Of a stretch of 10,371 nt of DNA, positions 1-7,462 are shown in pieces; the first letter of the stretch is position 1, and every line of letters begins with the position of its first letter. Below the pieces are notes generated by a model, which had not been told where the DNA came from, searched no databases, and saw only the letters and a program-made list of their open reading frames with translations. The stretch covers positions 1 to 10,371 of the forward strand of contig JALLAP010000789.1 of the NCBI GenBank assembly GCA_036939355.1. The letters are read 5' to 3'. A program made the translations under genes and the position numbers. Source of the stretch: Thalassiosira profunda (taxonomy: Eukaryota; Bacillariophyta; Thalassiosirophyceae; Thalassiosirales; Thalassiosiraceae).

Positions 1-244
1 CGATCTCCTCGATGTCGAAACAGTCGCCGTCGTGCTCGAAAAATCCGTTGAGGCAATAGCCGCACTCGGTCGTTTGCGTCGCGTCGTAGTTGTTGTCCTT
101 GAACAAGTAGCAGGTGCGGTTCAGTGAGGAGGCGCACGCGGCTCGATCGGCTTCCTCGCACGCCGTGATGGATTGCGCGGCCGCCCGCCCGCCGACGGAG
201 AGGAGGGCGGCGGCTGCCAGTAGTTGGTGCAGGGGAGCCTTCAT
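1..244 (-). CDS. Secreted Cys-rich protein, N-terminal part (runs off left edge)
   Basis: The frame is open from the ATG at 244 to the window edge, giving 81 codons with no stop. The first 23 residues (MKAPLHQLLAAAALLSVGG, then RAAA) form a classic signal peptide, with likely cleavage just before or after AAAQS. The mature part has Cys residues in the order C-x6-C, then C, C-x2-C and C (ACEEADRAAC, RTCYLF, ECGYCLNGFF, GDCFDIEE) and one Asn-x-Thr glycosylation site (NRT). This looks like the start of an extracellular disulfide-bonded domain, perhaps EGF- or TNFR-like, but I do not recognise the family. It lies 360 bases downstream of the nine-exon gene on the same strand. Its own ATG and signal peptide show that it is a separate gene, not another exon. 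The C-terminus and any introns lie outside the window. Confidence 0.72.
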   Translation of the reverse strand, partial: MKAPLHQLLAAAALLSVGGRAAAQSITACEEADRAACASSLNRTCYLFKDNNYDATQTTECGYCLNGFFEHDGDCFDIEEI

Positions 245-603
245 AGTGTCTGTGCAAGGAATTTATGAGGGCGGGGGGCCTGCAGCGCACCGTAGAGCGC
301 CGAGCGGCGGGTGGGCGGGGGAGGTCGTGCCAACTCGATCTTGCTTTGCAGCTTCCCAGCGAAGGGCCTGGAAATTTCCCCCTCTATCTCGCCTCGCAGG
401 GTTGCCACTCACGAATACGATGGAAGTCCTTTCTCAAGCATAAAGGAGGCCTCTGTTCAGCTGAGAGGGATGCCTCATGTTGCTCAAGACAACCAACATG
501 GGCTGTCAGCTCACAATCGGACAACACAGTTGTATTATAGGCTCAACATTGAACATAAAATGATATGAATGGAGCAAATGGAGGGAGCGTCATTTGCAGG
601 CTT
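245..603. other. Intergenic region between two minus-strand genes
   Basis: These 359 bases must hold the 3' untranslated region of the nine-exon gene (right side) and the promoter and 5' leader of the secreted protein gene (left side). I see no coding signal that continues with splice sites, no clear AATAAA on the minus strand, no RNA gene and no repeat. Short open frames across it are composition artefacts. Confidence 0.5.
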
Positions 604-1111
604 CTATCGGAGATCCCACTCGGGAATGGGCTCTTCGGCATTCCACAATTCTTCGAAGTAACACAGCTGACTCGCCGCTCCCTGCTGCTCGTCCGACAGT
701 CCCTCCCAGTACAAGCCTTCCGACTCTGGCTTCGGTCCATCGTTGTCCCACGTGGTCTCGTCCCATCCGAGAGTAGTGAGATGCTGATCGAGTCCAATAT
801 CTTCCATCTCCTCCCACCAGTAGCCGAAGTAATGATTGACGTGACAGTCCCACTTGTCGTCGCCAAATCCAAGAGAAATTGCTCCCGACTGGGCATCGTC
901 GTACAGCTCATCAAATATGAAATCCTCGAGCTCGTTGTTGAGAGGGCTGTTCCAGGTCTGCGCAAAAGATATCGTGTGTGTTTGTTTAAGTGAGCGAAGG
1001 CAGAAGAACGGTATGGTGTGACGTTGCACTTTCTGAACTTACCTCCGCGGTGTACCCCAAATCAACTTGCGCTACCTCCTGATCCTCCTCCGTCAGTTCC
1101 GACCAAGCTAT
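604..1111 (-). other. Three W-x2-(L/M)-x10-LGY-x4-W repeats at the C-terminus (exons 8-9)
   Basis: The units are WSELTEEDQEVAQVDLGY then TAETW; WEEMEDIGLDQHLTTLGW then DETTW; and WEGLSDEQQGAASQLCY then FEELW. Spacing is nearly constant: Trp, 14-15 residues to the L-G/C-Y/W core, and Trp 5 residues later. The first unit is created by splicing exon 8 to exon 9 across intron 958-1042 (phase 0), and the tail is strongly acidic. From memory, short repeats like this recur in diatom extracellular proteins; I know of no assigned function. Confidence 0.75.
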
Positions 1112-4100
1112 CTGAGCGACGAGTAGGGCAAACGAGAAGATGAGCAAAGGCGGCGATTGGACACACAAACGTGCCGTGAAGAACTCACATATCTCTTCCC
1201 AGGTGTCTGCAGAGAGACTGGATTCACAGATGCCTCCTTTGTCATAAATTGTATCTTGCTGTCCGGCGCGACAGGTGACAGCGAGTCAAAGTCCCCCGGA
1301 TTTTCGTACGCAAACACAGATCCAGTGTCCTGTCCGTGAATGAGGGTGGCACCCACAAAGAGGTCAAAGTCATTGATTGCAACTGCAGTCCCGAAGCCAA
1401 TATCTGTATCATCGGGAGAAGCAGTCTGGCACTCTCCGAACGTGCCATCATTGTTCTGCCGGTAGATGTAGACCGAGTTGCCAGGCAGCGAGCTGCCTGA
1501 TCTCCCAATCGCGAGATTGCCGTCTTTGAGGGACACAGAGTCTCCAAAGTTTGGCGCTGGCGACGTAATCCCGGGGTCGATGGTTTGAATCGCGACAACT
1601 CCATCTCCCGAAATGTCGTACACAAAGGCCTCAGATGCAGCTCTGGCACCCACAACCACAGTGTCGTCTTCAACGGCAACGCTGAAGCCAAAGAGCGAGG
1701 TGGCGTCCGGATAGGTGACATTGCCAAACTGTTGCCAATCATCTTCTTGCTTGTACACGAAGAAGGCTCCGTTATTCTGTTCTCCATTGAACGGCGCCCC
1801 AACGACCACAGTATTATTTTCACCGAGGGCGACGTCGTACCCAAAGTTGCCAAAGCTTTGACTTTGCGTTACGTCAGGACGAAATGTCTCCACGAGGCCC
1901 CAGTCATCGTTTGCACTAGGCTCGTACAAGTACGCTAGTCCTTGGCCTTGACGAGCTGCGGTAGCGCCAACGGCGAGATAGCCCTGCATTGGAGTATTCA
2001 TTGCAGTTAAATGAGGTCAACCAGTCGGAATCGCAGCATCGTTGTACAAGACAATAGCAAAAACACACCTGTTCATTCATTGCAACCGAAATACCAAACT
2101 GCCCCTCCTCGTCTTCAACCGCGCCATTCTCGGGAAATAATTCCTCCACTATGGTGAATTCATCATTAGACGGTCCACGCTTGTAAATGTAGACAGCGCC
2201 AGTTTTGACGCCTGAATCATTGCGGAAATGTTAGAATCAACGAAGAATGAGAAACAGACTCGGAGCAGCCAATACGAAAGCTCACCACCAACAAATTGAT
2301 CCGGACATCCCACAGCAGCGTAGTAAATCCCTGAAAGTTCGGGAAGAACCTCTACAATTGCCACGCCCTCTCCGCACTTTGCAAGCTCCTGGTTGGTGGG
2401 AGTCAGTTGTTGACCTTGAATCCAGCTACCATCATCAAGGAAGTCGAAGACGAATGCTGCCCCGGTGCTGTTGGTGCCTGGGGCACCCACCAATGCGAAA
2501 TCAAAGGCGAGGGCCACGTCGTAACCAAGTTGGGATCCTGCCTCTGGCGGTTCAAATTGCTCCCCAGTCTCCGCGAATGGTTGACAAGGCTCCTCTGGTG
2601 TTGGTGTGGGGGTGGGAGGCGGTGTGGGAGGAGGCGCCGGCGGGTTCGTCGGTGGCGGGGTGGGTGGAGTCGGGGGAGGGGTGGGAGGTGGAGTTTGAGG
2701 CGGGGTCGGTGGCGGCGTGGACGGTGGGTTCGTCGGTCCACGCGTGGGGGGCGGGGTGGGAGGAGGCGTCGTTGGTGGACTCGTCGGTGGCGGCGTGGAC
2801 GTGGGAGGCGGGGTGGGCGGTGGAGTTTGAGGCGGGGTCGGTGGCGGCGTGGACGGTGGGTTCGTGGGTCCGCGCGTCGTCGGCGGAGCAGTGGGCCCGC
2901 GCGTCGGAGTCCGACTGGGTCCCTTCGTGGGCTTTCGCGTGGGCTGGGTCGTTGGAGTGTGTGGTCCGGCGCTCCTGTGTGGAGAAGAGATTGCAACGTG
3001 AGGGAGAGTGCGACGAAAAGCAGAGGAAATGTGGATGAATGAACGACGTACGGAGATTCAGTCGTCGGCATGTAGGACGGAGATTCAGTCGTCGGCGTGT
3101 AGGAAGGCGTGAACGTAGGGTAGTTCGTTCTGTGGTTGCAATCAGAACAGCAAGATATGTGAGAGGATGATCTTTGCAAAAGAGACGGCATTGGCTGTTT
3201 CACTGGCACAAGGAAACTTACGGAGAGAGCGTCGGCGTCAACGTGCTGCAGTCATACGTTGAAAGAGTTCAATTGCGAGCAAAGAGGTGAGCATCGCAGA
3301 TAATCGCACCACAACTCAAGTCTTCTGCCAGGGCACTCACGGCGAGATTGTTGGGAAGAACGTGGGATAGTACGTTTCCTCCTTCTTGCACTGCAGGTGA
3401 ACATGAATGGGACGAAGTCAGTTGTGTTGCTTGTCCATAAAAGAGGTAAGATTGAAGCAGCATCAGACGTACCTTCCACCGCTTGCACTTCCCATGGTGA
3501 TCGTCGCTCCCGGACCACCCGGAGGACCAATCGTCACTCCCAGACCACCCAGAGGACCCAGCGGACCAATCGTCATCGCTCCCAGACCACCCCGAGGTCC
3601 AATCGTCGCTCCCAGACCACGCTGAGGACCAATCGTCGTCACTCCCAGACCACGACGAGGACTTGGATCCCTTTCCCCTCTTGGACCCCTTCGACCTCTT
3701 CCTGGCCTTGCTCTTGCCGCTCTTGCCGCCACTCCAGCGGTCGTCCCTTCGGCCCAGCGCCCGTTCGCGGCCGCTGCCGCCGGAGGCGAACCCGGCCGCG
3801 AAGCTGGCGGCGCTGCCTCCCTTGGCAATGCCGTTCTTCTTTTTCATGCCATCGGCGGTGCCGCTGGCCCACCATCCGTCGGGCGACCACCCGTCGTCGC
3901 CCCAGTACTCAACGCACACGCAGCCGGGCTTGCCCCACCAGCCGTCGCTGCTTGGACTCCACGCGCCGTCCCAGCCACCGTGCTTCTGTTTCTTCTTCTC
4001 CTTCTCTACGTGTTTTATCTGCTTCTCGAGTTGGATCTTCTTCTCCTTCTTGGTCATGCTCGTGAGATCCTCAAGGATCTTGGCGTTCTTCTTGGAGTCG

Positions 4101-4594
4101 TCTTTGTCCCTGGCGTCCCCGTTCCGGTTGGCGTCCCTGCCGATGAGCTTCTCTTGCTGCCGCGCGGTCAGTTTGGCGAACTCTTTCTTCTCCTGCTTCG
4201 TCATGCCCGCGAGGGGGTCTTTCCCCTGGGACTTCTTCTCGTCCTCCTCCTTCTGCTTGGACTTCTTCTGGACCATCTTGTTCTTCTTCTTCTTGCCGAG
4301 CTCCCGCGCGGTCAACATTCTGTCTTGGTCCTCCTCCAGTTCCTCTCCGGCATCGACGTCGAGGTCCTCCTCCTCTGTTCCAGCCTCGCCGTTCCGCTGG
4401 TTCCGCTTGCGGTGGATCGACAGCAGGTTGCTCCTCCCGCCATCGTCCAGCGCATCGTCTGGGTTGGCCGTCAGCAACATCGCGGCCTCTTCGTGCAGCG
4501 CGGCGGCGGGCGCCAGCAGCAGCAGCGCGGCGGCGCAGAGGGCGCGGGGCCGCGGCAGGCGCCGAGTAGCGATCGTCGGTGGCATTGTGCTCAT
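604..4594 (-). CDS. Nine-exon secreted multidomain protein: K-rich/WSGSDD region, PT linker, seven FG-GAP repeats, W-LGY repeats
   Basis: Reconstructed exons are 4594-3473, 3390-3341, 3245-3222, 3129-3052, 2974-2286, 2211-2069, 1983-1189, 1111-1043 and 957-604. Together they give 3324 bases, or 1107 residues plus stop. All eight introns (74-95 bases) are GT-AG with GTRNGY-like donors, and all phases match. In order, the protein has a signal peptide (residues 1 to about 32), an acidic then Lys-rich region (about 70-205), a W/G/C stretch (207-245), a Lys/Ser stretch (288-312), five WSGSDD repeats (314-366), a KCKRWKCKK bridge, a Pro-Thr linker (about 380-555), a seven-repeat FG-GAP propeller (about 571-943) and three W...LGY...W repeats (about 970-1095). 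I see no transmembrane segment after the signal peptide, so it is probably secreted, wall-bound or in the silica deposition vesicle. The N-terminal part recalls diatom cingulins, which alternate Lys-rich and acidic Trp-rich domains; the propeller recalls integrin alpha. The start could instead be Met4 (4585). The function is unknown. Confidence 0.85.
1261..2538 (-). other. Seven FG-GAP repeats (beta-propeller) in exons 5-7
   Basis: Seven units can be counted by their core (F/Y)G-x-x-V-A followed by a hydrophobic VGA strand. They are GYDVALAFDFALVGAPG, GEGVAIVEV...YYAAVGCPD, FGISVAMNEQGYLAVGA, FGYDVALGENNTVVVGAP, FGFSVAVEDDTVVVGA, FGDSVSLKDGNLAIG and FGTAVAINDFDLFVGA. Each is followed by a (G/A)-hydrophobic-V-(Y/F) strand such as GAVYIYK or NSVYIYR. 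Repeat 2 is joined across the phase-1 intron 2212-2285, and repeat 3 across the phase-0 intron 1984-2068. Seven copies match a closed seven-bladed propeller like that of integrin alpha. The DxDxDG calcium loop of integrins is absent from the loops I can read. Confidence 0.88.
2687..2865 (-). repeat. 47-base direct repeat with 132-base period in the PT linker
   Basis: Bases 2687-2733 and 2819-2865 are identical over 47 positions and lie 132 bases (44 codons) apart, in frame. Both encode the TNPPSTPPPTPPQTPPP segment. The near-identity suggests a recent in-frame duplication within the linker, so linker length probably varies between alleles or strains. Confidence 0.85.
3050..3104 (-). repeat. 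27-base tandem repeat at the exon 4 splice donor
   Basis: Two 28-base windows starting at 3050 and 3077 differ at one position. They encode PTTESPSYM followed by PTTESP. The left-hand copy carries the splice donor (CC|GTACGT), whereas the other copy reads CCGTCCTAC at the same place and is not a donor. Confidence 0.8.
3500..3655 (-). repeat. Five WSGSDD repeats inside exon 1
   Basis: The minus strand encodes five copies of a W-S-G-S-D-D core, each followed by 2-8 residues such as DWSS, WTS or DWSAGSS. Unit length alternates between about 10 and 14 residues, so the DNA repeat is imperfect (30-42 bases). It follows directly on a Lys/Ser-rich stretch (KSGKSKARKRSKGSKRGKGS). Alternation of basic and acidic-aromatic blocks is known from diatom silica-associated proteins such as cingulins; any assignment to that group here is by composition only. 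Confidence 0.85.
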
Positions 4595-4956
4595 ATCATG
4601 TGCACTTGTCGAAGTTAGGTCTGTATCCCTACGCCGCGCTCCCTACAATGGCCAATGCTTTGCCGGCCTGAAGCGCTTGTGCGCGCGTGTGCGCCTCTCG
4701 GGTCGTAGCAACACAACGGCGCCATGCCGCCCGGGGCGGCGGTCACCCCCAACAAAAGGCTGAAAAATTGCAACTCCCTGGCGCCTGAAAAATTGCAACT
4801 CTACTGTAGGAATCAGTAATATAATAAGGTAGGTATTCCTCCGTAGAGGTTGAGCCAGGGTGAGCGAGCGAGGTGGGGAGCGGGAGGAGGTATCTAGCAG
4901 GAGGGCTCTCTCCGCCCACATTCATCAGCGTGGCACCTATTCACCTCGGCCCCGCT
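4595..4956. promoter_or_regulatory. Divergent intergenic region, presumed promoters of the nine-exon gene and the LYR gene
   Basis: The region is 362 bases between two start codons pointing away from each other, so both promoters and leaders must lie here. It holds a pair of identical 17-base direct repeats (4760-4776 and 4785-4801) followed by an AT-rich stretch (about 4812-4836) containing taatataataag, a possible TATA-like element for the plus-strand gene. No transcription start can be fixed from sequence alone. Confidence 0.5.
4760..4801. repeat. Paired 17-base direct repeat in a divergent promoter
   Basis: CTGAAAAATTGCAACTC occurs perfectly at 4760-4776 and 4785-4801, with starts 25 bases apart. 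It is AT-rich within a GC-rich surround. The repeat could be a duplicated binding site or a remnant of a small duplication. Confidence 0.8.
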
Positions 4957-5913
4957 ATGGCACTCTCATCATCGCGGTTATGCTGCCGCGTCGCCGCGGC
5001 CTGGACTCGTCGACGCCCAGTCGCCACCGTCCGACGCACCAACCTCTCTCGACCTGCCACCCACCGCCATCAGCCTTTGACGAAGAGGCGGCAGCATCGT
5101 CCCTTCGCTACCGACCAATTCCAATATATGTCCTCCAAGGAGCTGGCCTCGCTGCAAACCAATCTGCTCAAAGAGGCCTCCTACCTCACCCGGACGCTCT
5201 ACCGCAAGTGCCTCAAATCGGTCCGGGTGCTGGCGGCAGGAAATGCCCGCGACGAATCCGACTTCTCCGAGCGGGAGAACAGCGAGCTCGATCAATTTGG
5301 AGAGGACGGCGTTAATCTGGATCGGATATCGATGGCCCCGCCCGTCAATCGACAAAACGAGCTGGCCTCCCGCGCCAACTACTACAAGGCCTTTGCGAGG
5401 GAGCACTTTGATGGCCACTGGAATTTATTAGGCGCGCACGGATTTCACATTGGCAAAGAGGGGAACATGTCCCACGGACTGGGTGCGGCCGGGGGCAGAG
5501 GAGGGGATTGGAATCAATATCAGGGCGGGCATCATCACTTGGGCAGCCAGATGGGGGCGCAGTGCGGGCAGGGCGATGCATTGAGAGAAAGCGCAGCAAA
5601 GGGCGAACCTCAACTATGGCGCGAGGAGCAGGTGCAGCAATTCATTTACCTCCTGCGGTCCGGAGAGGAGAAGCGGAGGTGGATTCTGAGCGACTACGAG
5701 TTCAATGACCCTTGCAACTGTACGAAGGAGGATGGTGCAGAAGAAAGCCATGGGTGGCCGGACGAGCTGGAGGAGAGGCTAACAGCATTCGAAGAGCAAT
5801 CGAACTCGCTGGTGAGGGAGATGTATCGAAGAAAAGGCTGGATGCACTCGAGCGGGCATGGGCAGAGCAAGAGCGACGAGGATGATTTTTTCAGCGACAG
5901 TGACTCTGACTAG
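4957..5913 (+). CDS. LYR-motif (Complex1_LYR-like) mitochondrial protein
   Basis: An intronless frame encodes 318 residues from the ATG at 4957. An in-frame ATG at 4873 would add 28 residues, but the start at 4957 gives a typical matrix presequence: MALSSSRLCC, then Arg/Ser/Thr/Ala-rich with no acidic residue for about 50 positions, ending RPFAT. The LYR signature lies at residues 81-83 within TRTLYRKCLKSVR, preceded by a helix (ELASLQTNLLKEA) and followed by YYKAFAREHF, which fits the conserved downstream Phe helix of the family. LYR proteins work in the mitochondrial matrix as iron-sulfur transfer or respiratory-complex assembly factors, usually bound to acyl-carrier protein. At about 318 residues it is far longer than usual LYRM proteins (80-130): a Gly/His-rich middle (about 165-210), a charged helical stretch and an acidic Ser/Asp tail (SDEDDFFSDSDSD) follow. 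The partner complex cannot be told from sequence. Confidence 0.75.
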   Translation: MALSSSRLCCRVAAAWTRRRPVATVRRTNLSRPATHRHQPLTKRRQHRPFATDQFQYMSSKELASLQTNLLKEASYLTRTLYRKCLKSVRVLAAGNARDESDFSERENSELDQFGEDGVNLDRISMAPPVNRQNELASRANYYKAFAREHFDGHWNLLGAHGFHIGKEGNMSHGLGAAGGRGGDWNQYQGGHHHLGSQMGAQCGQGDALRESAAKGEPQLWREEQVQQFIYLLRSGEEKRRWILSDYEFNDPCNCTKEDGAEESHGWPDELEERLTAFEEQSNSLVREMYRRKGWMHSSGHGQSKSDEDDFFSDSDSD

Positions 5914-6045
5914 ATGCAATAAGATAGACACAGAAAGCAGCACCAAATTGCCTCAGCACCGATATTGCCTTTAGACGTCAAAATCATCCCCATCTTGCTC
6001 CGCGGCGCCAACCTTTTCTTCCCCTTTTGATCAACTCTCCTCTGA
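5914..6045. other. Short intergenic region between convergent 3' ends
   Basis: Only 132 bases separate the LYR stop codon from the UNG stop codon on the other strand, so the two 3' untranslated regions probably overlap. There is no clear AATAAA; TGCAATAAG at about 5916 is the nearest plus-strand match. Confidence 0.5.
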
Positions 6046-7155
6046 TTACTCCCCGGCCTCCTCCTCCAGCGGGCCGTCCACCCTCCAATCAATCGGCGCA
6101 TACCCCCGCTTCACCAACTCGGCGTTCGCCCTGCTGAAACACCGACTGCCCATGAAGGGGCTGCTCGTCTTCGTGGCCCCCAGCGGCGAGGGATGGGAGC
6201 ACGTGATCACCGCGTGCTTGGACCGCTTGCTGCCACTGTATTTGGCCAGGACGGTCTGCGCCTTTGCGGAGGCTGGTTTGCCCCAGAGGAGGAATACCAC
6301 TCCGCCCGATCCTTCGTCGTTTGCATCCCGTTCGATGACGGCGCTGATCACTCCATCAGTGAATTGCTCCCATCCCTTCTTCGAGTGGCTCGCCGCCTCC
6401 CCGCGCCGCACCGTGAGCACGTTGTTGAGCAGCAGCACCCCCTGCTTCGCCCATCGCTCTAAGTTGCCATGCTGCGGAATGGAAAATCCCTCCACGTTTT
6501 CATCGTTGTTCAGCTCCTTGTAAATGTTGCGGAGCGACGGCGGGATTTTGACGCCCCGCAGCACGGAGAAGGAGACGCCGTGGCCCTGGTTGGGCTGGTG
6601 GTAGGGATCCTGGCCGACGATGACCACTGCCCATCATTTGCCAAAACATTTTGTTAGCAATGCGTGCATCAACATTGAAGCGAAACAGGTTGCAGCATCG
6701 AGATCCACTTACCCTTCACCTTGTTAAGAGGGGTTAGGTTCAGCGCCGAGAACGTGAGCTCGGGCGGCGGATACACAGTCTTTGAGGCGCTGTAGTATGA
6801 ACGTGAGCATCAATTATTGCAAAACCAAGCATCGCATGCACCAACACACATGCACCATCAACAACGCACCGCTCCTTCGCCACAAACTGCGCCAGGCTCG
6901 CAAACTTCGCCGTGCCGAAACACTTCTTCTCCAACGCCCGGCGCCACGACGGATCCGTCGCCGGCCCGTCGTGCTCGTGCAGGCACGAGAGGAGCGTGGC
7001 CGTCTCGTCCGATAGAGATTTGGAGGTCGTTGTTGTCACAGAGGAGTCCGGGGCGTGACCACCCGCTTCGACGGCCCCGACGCGGCCCCGGCGCCCTCGG
7101 CGCGGCCCCGCTTGCTCCCCGACTTGGACTTGGGGGCGAAGAAGTTGGTGATCAT
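6046..7155 (-). CDS. UNG: Uracil-DNA glycosylase (family 1), three exons, one probable frame error
   Basis: Exons are 7155-6870, 6789-6713 and 6626-6046. Intron 6790-6869 is phase 2 and 6627-6712 is phase 1, both GT-AG. Family-1 UDG removes uracil from DNA to start base-excision repair. Visible motifs are KTVYPPPELTFSAL, the catalytic-water motif GQDPYHQ (Asp about 128), LLLNNVLTVRRGEAASHS, GWEQFTD, VFLLWGKPASAK and the DNA-intercalation motif SHPSPLGAT. The final helix ends SRANAELVKRGYAPIDW. The N-terminus MITNFFAPKSKS resembles a PCNA-interacting peptide as in nuclear UNG2. Exon 1 as written hits a stop (7036-7038), while the homologous part (SWRRALEKKCF...SLAQFVAKER) is in the next frame. 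Adding one base, for example to the C4 run at 7050-7053, restores frame and gives 314 residues, normal for the family. A 59-base intron would also restore frame but has a poor acceptor. Upstream in-frame Met codons (to about 7414) could give an organellar form. Confidence 0.93.
7039..7060 (-). other. Probable one-base frame break in UNG exon 1
   Basis: The frame starting MITNFF runs out at 7036. The frame that carries conserved UNG sequence is offset by one base and is entered somewhere between 7039 and 7155. The homopolymer of four C on the minus strand (7050-7053) is the most likely site of a lost base. With this base the exon has 287 coding bases, which fits the phase-2 splice at 6870. Confidence 0.65.
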
Positions 7156-7462
7156 CGTTGGGCAAGCGTGGAGGCGAGGAGGCGCCGGAAGAAGTGAAGT
7201 CGGCACTCTGGCACTGGCACGCCACTGAAGCTGAAGACTACAAGCCAGTGCACCATCATGTCCGGCCCTCCCTCTCTCCCGCACTTTTTCTGCAACCTGC
7301 AACTCTCGCGCCTCGCGCGCGGCGGGCTCCTCCCTATCGGCCCGACGGTGCACACCGTGCGCAGCGGGAAGTTGGGGGGCATTGGGGTCAAGCACATCTA
7401 CGGAGGAGCGGGGTTGAGCTCGCATTTTCAGCGGGTGAATTGCAAAGCTGCTAATATAGACG
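7156..7462. promoter_or_regulatory. Divergent intergenic region between UNG and the ABC transporter
   Basis: The region is 307 bases between head-to-head start codons and must hold both promoters. It is GC-rich on the UNG side and becomes AT-richer (GCTAATATAGACG) just before the ABC start. Open frames crossing it (for example plus 7258-7548) show no family similarity and do not join either gene. I see no definite element. Confidence 0.5.

Larger units (their letters stand above)
2593..3390 (-). other. Pro-Thr-rich linker spanning exons 2 to 5
   Basis: From YYPTFFPTISP in exon 2 through PTLSP (exon 3) and the duplicated PTTESP units (exon 4), the chain becomes almost pure PPPTP-type repeats in exon 5. 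It totals about 175 residues between the WSGSDD block and the propeller. Such low-complexity PT stretches act as extended, often O-glycosylated spacers in secreted proteins of diatoms and other algae (general knowledge). The three introns after exons 2, 3 and 4 all split a Pro codon as CC|N after Ser-Pro. Confidence 0.85.

Noticed and set aside
1..603. Idea that 1-244 is a tenth exon of the nine-exon gene
   Set aside because: The nine-exon frame ends at a stop at 604-606, and 244 starts a new ATG with its own signal peptide.
565..993. Plus-strand open frame of 142 codons
   Set aside because: It lies opposite the acidic, Trp-rich last exon, whose repeats and phase-0 splice sites are clear. 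The plus frame has no recognisable content.
2247..3038. Plus-strand open frames rich in Arg, Gly and Trp opposite the PT linker, and a minus-strand Arg/Pro/His frame
   Set aside because: They are frame shadows of the CCN/ACN repeats. They cross intron boundaries without splice logic and show no family similarity.
3663..4763. Long plus-strand open frame of 366 codons opposite exon 1, rich in Ser, Phe and Leu
   Set aside because: Its composition is the complement of Lys/Glu codons (AAG/GAG becomes CTT/CTC). The minus strand has a signal peptide, repeats and splice-consistent continuation, so this is a shadow.
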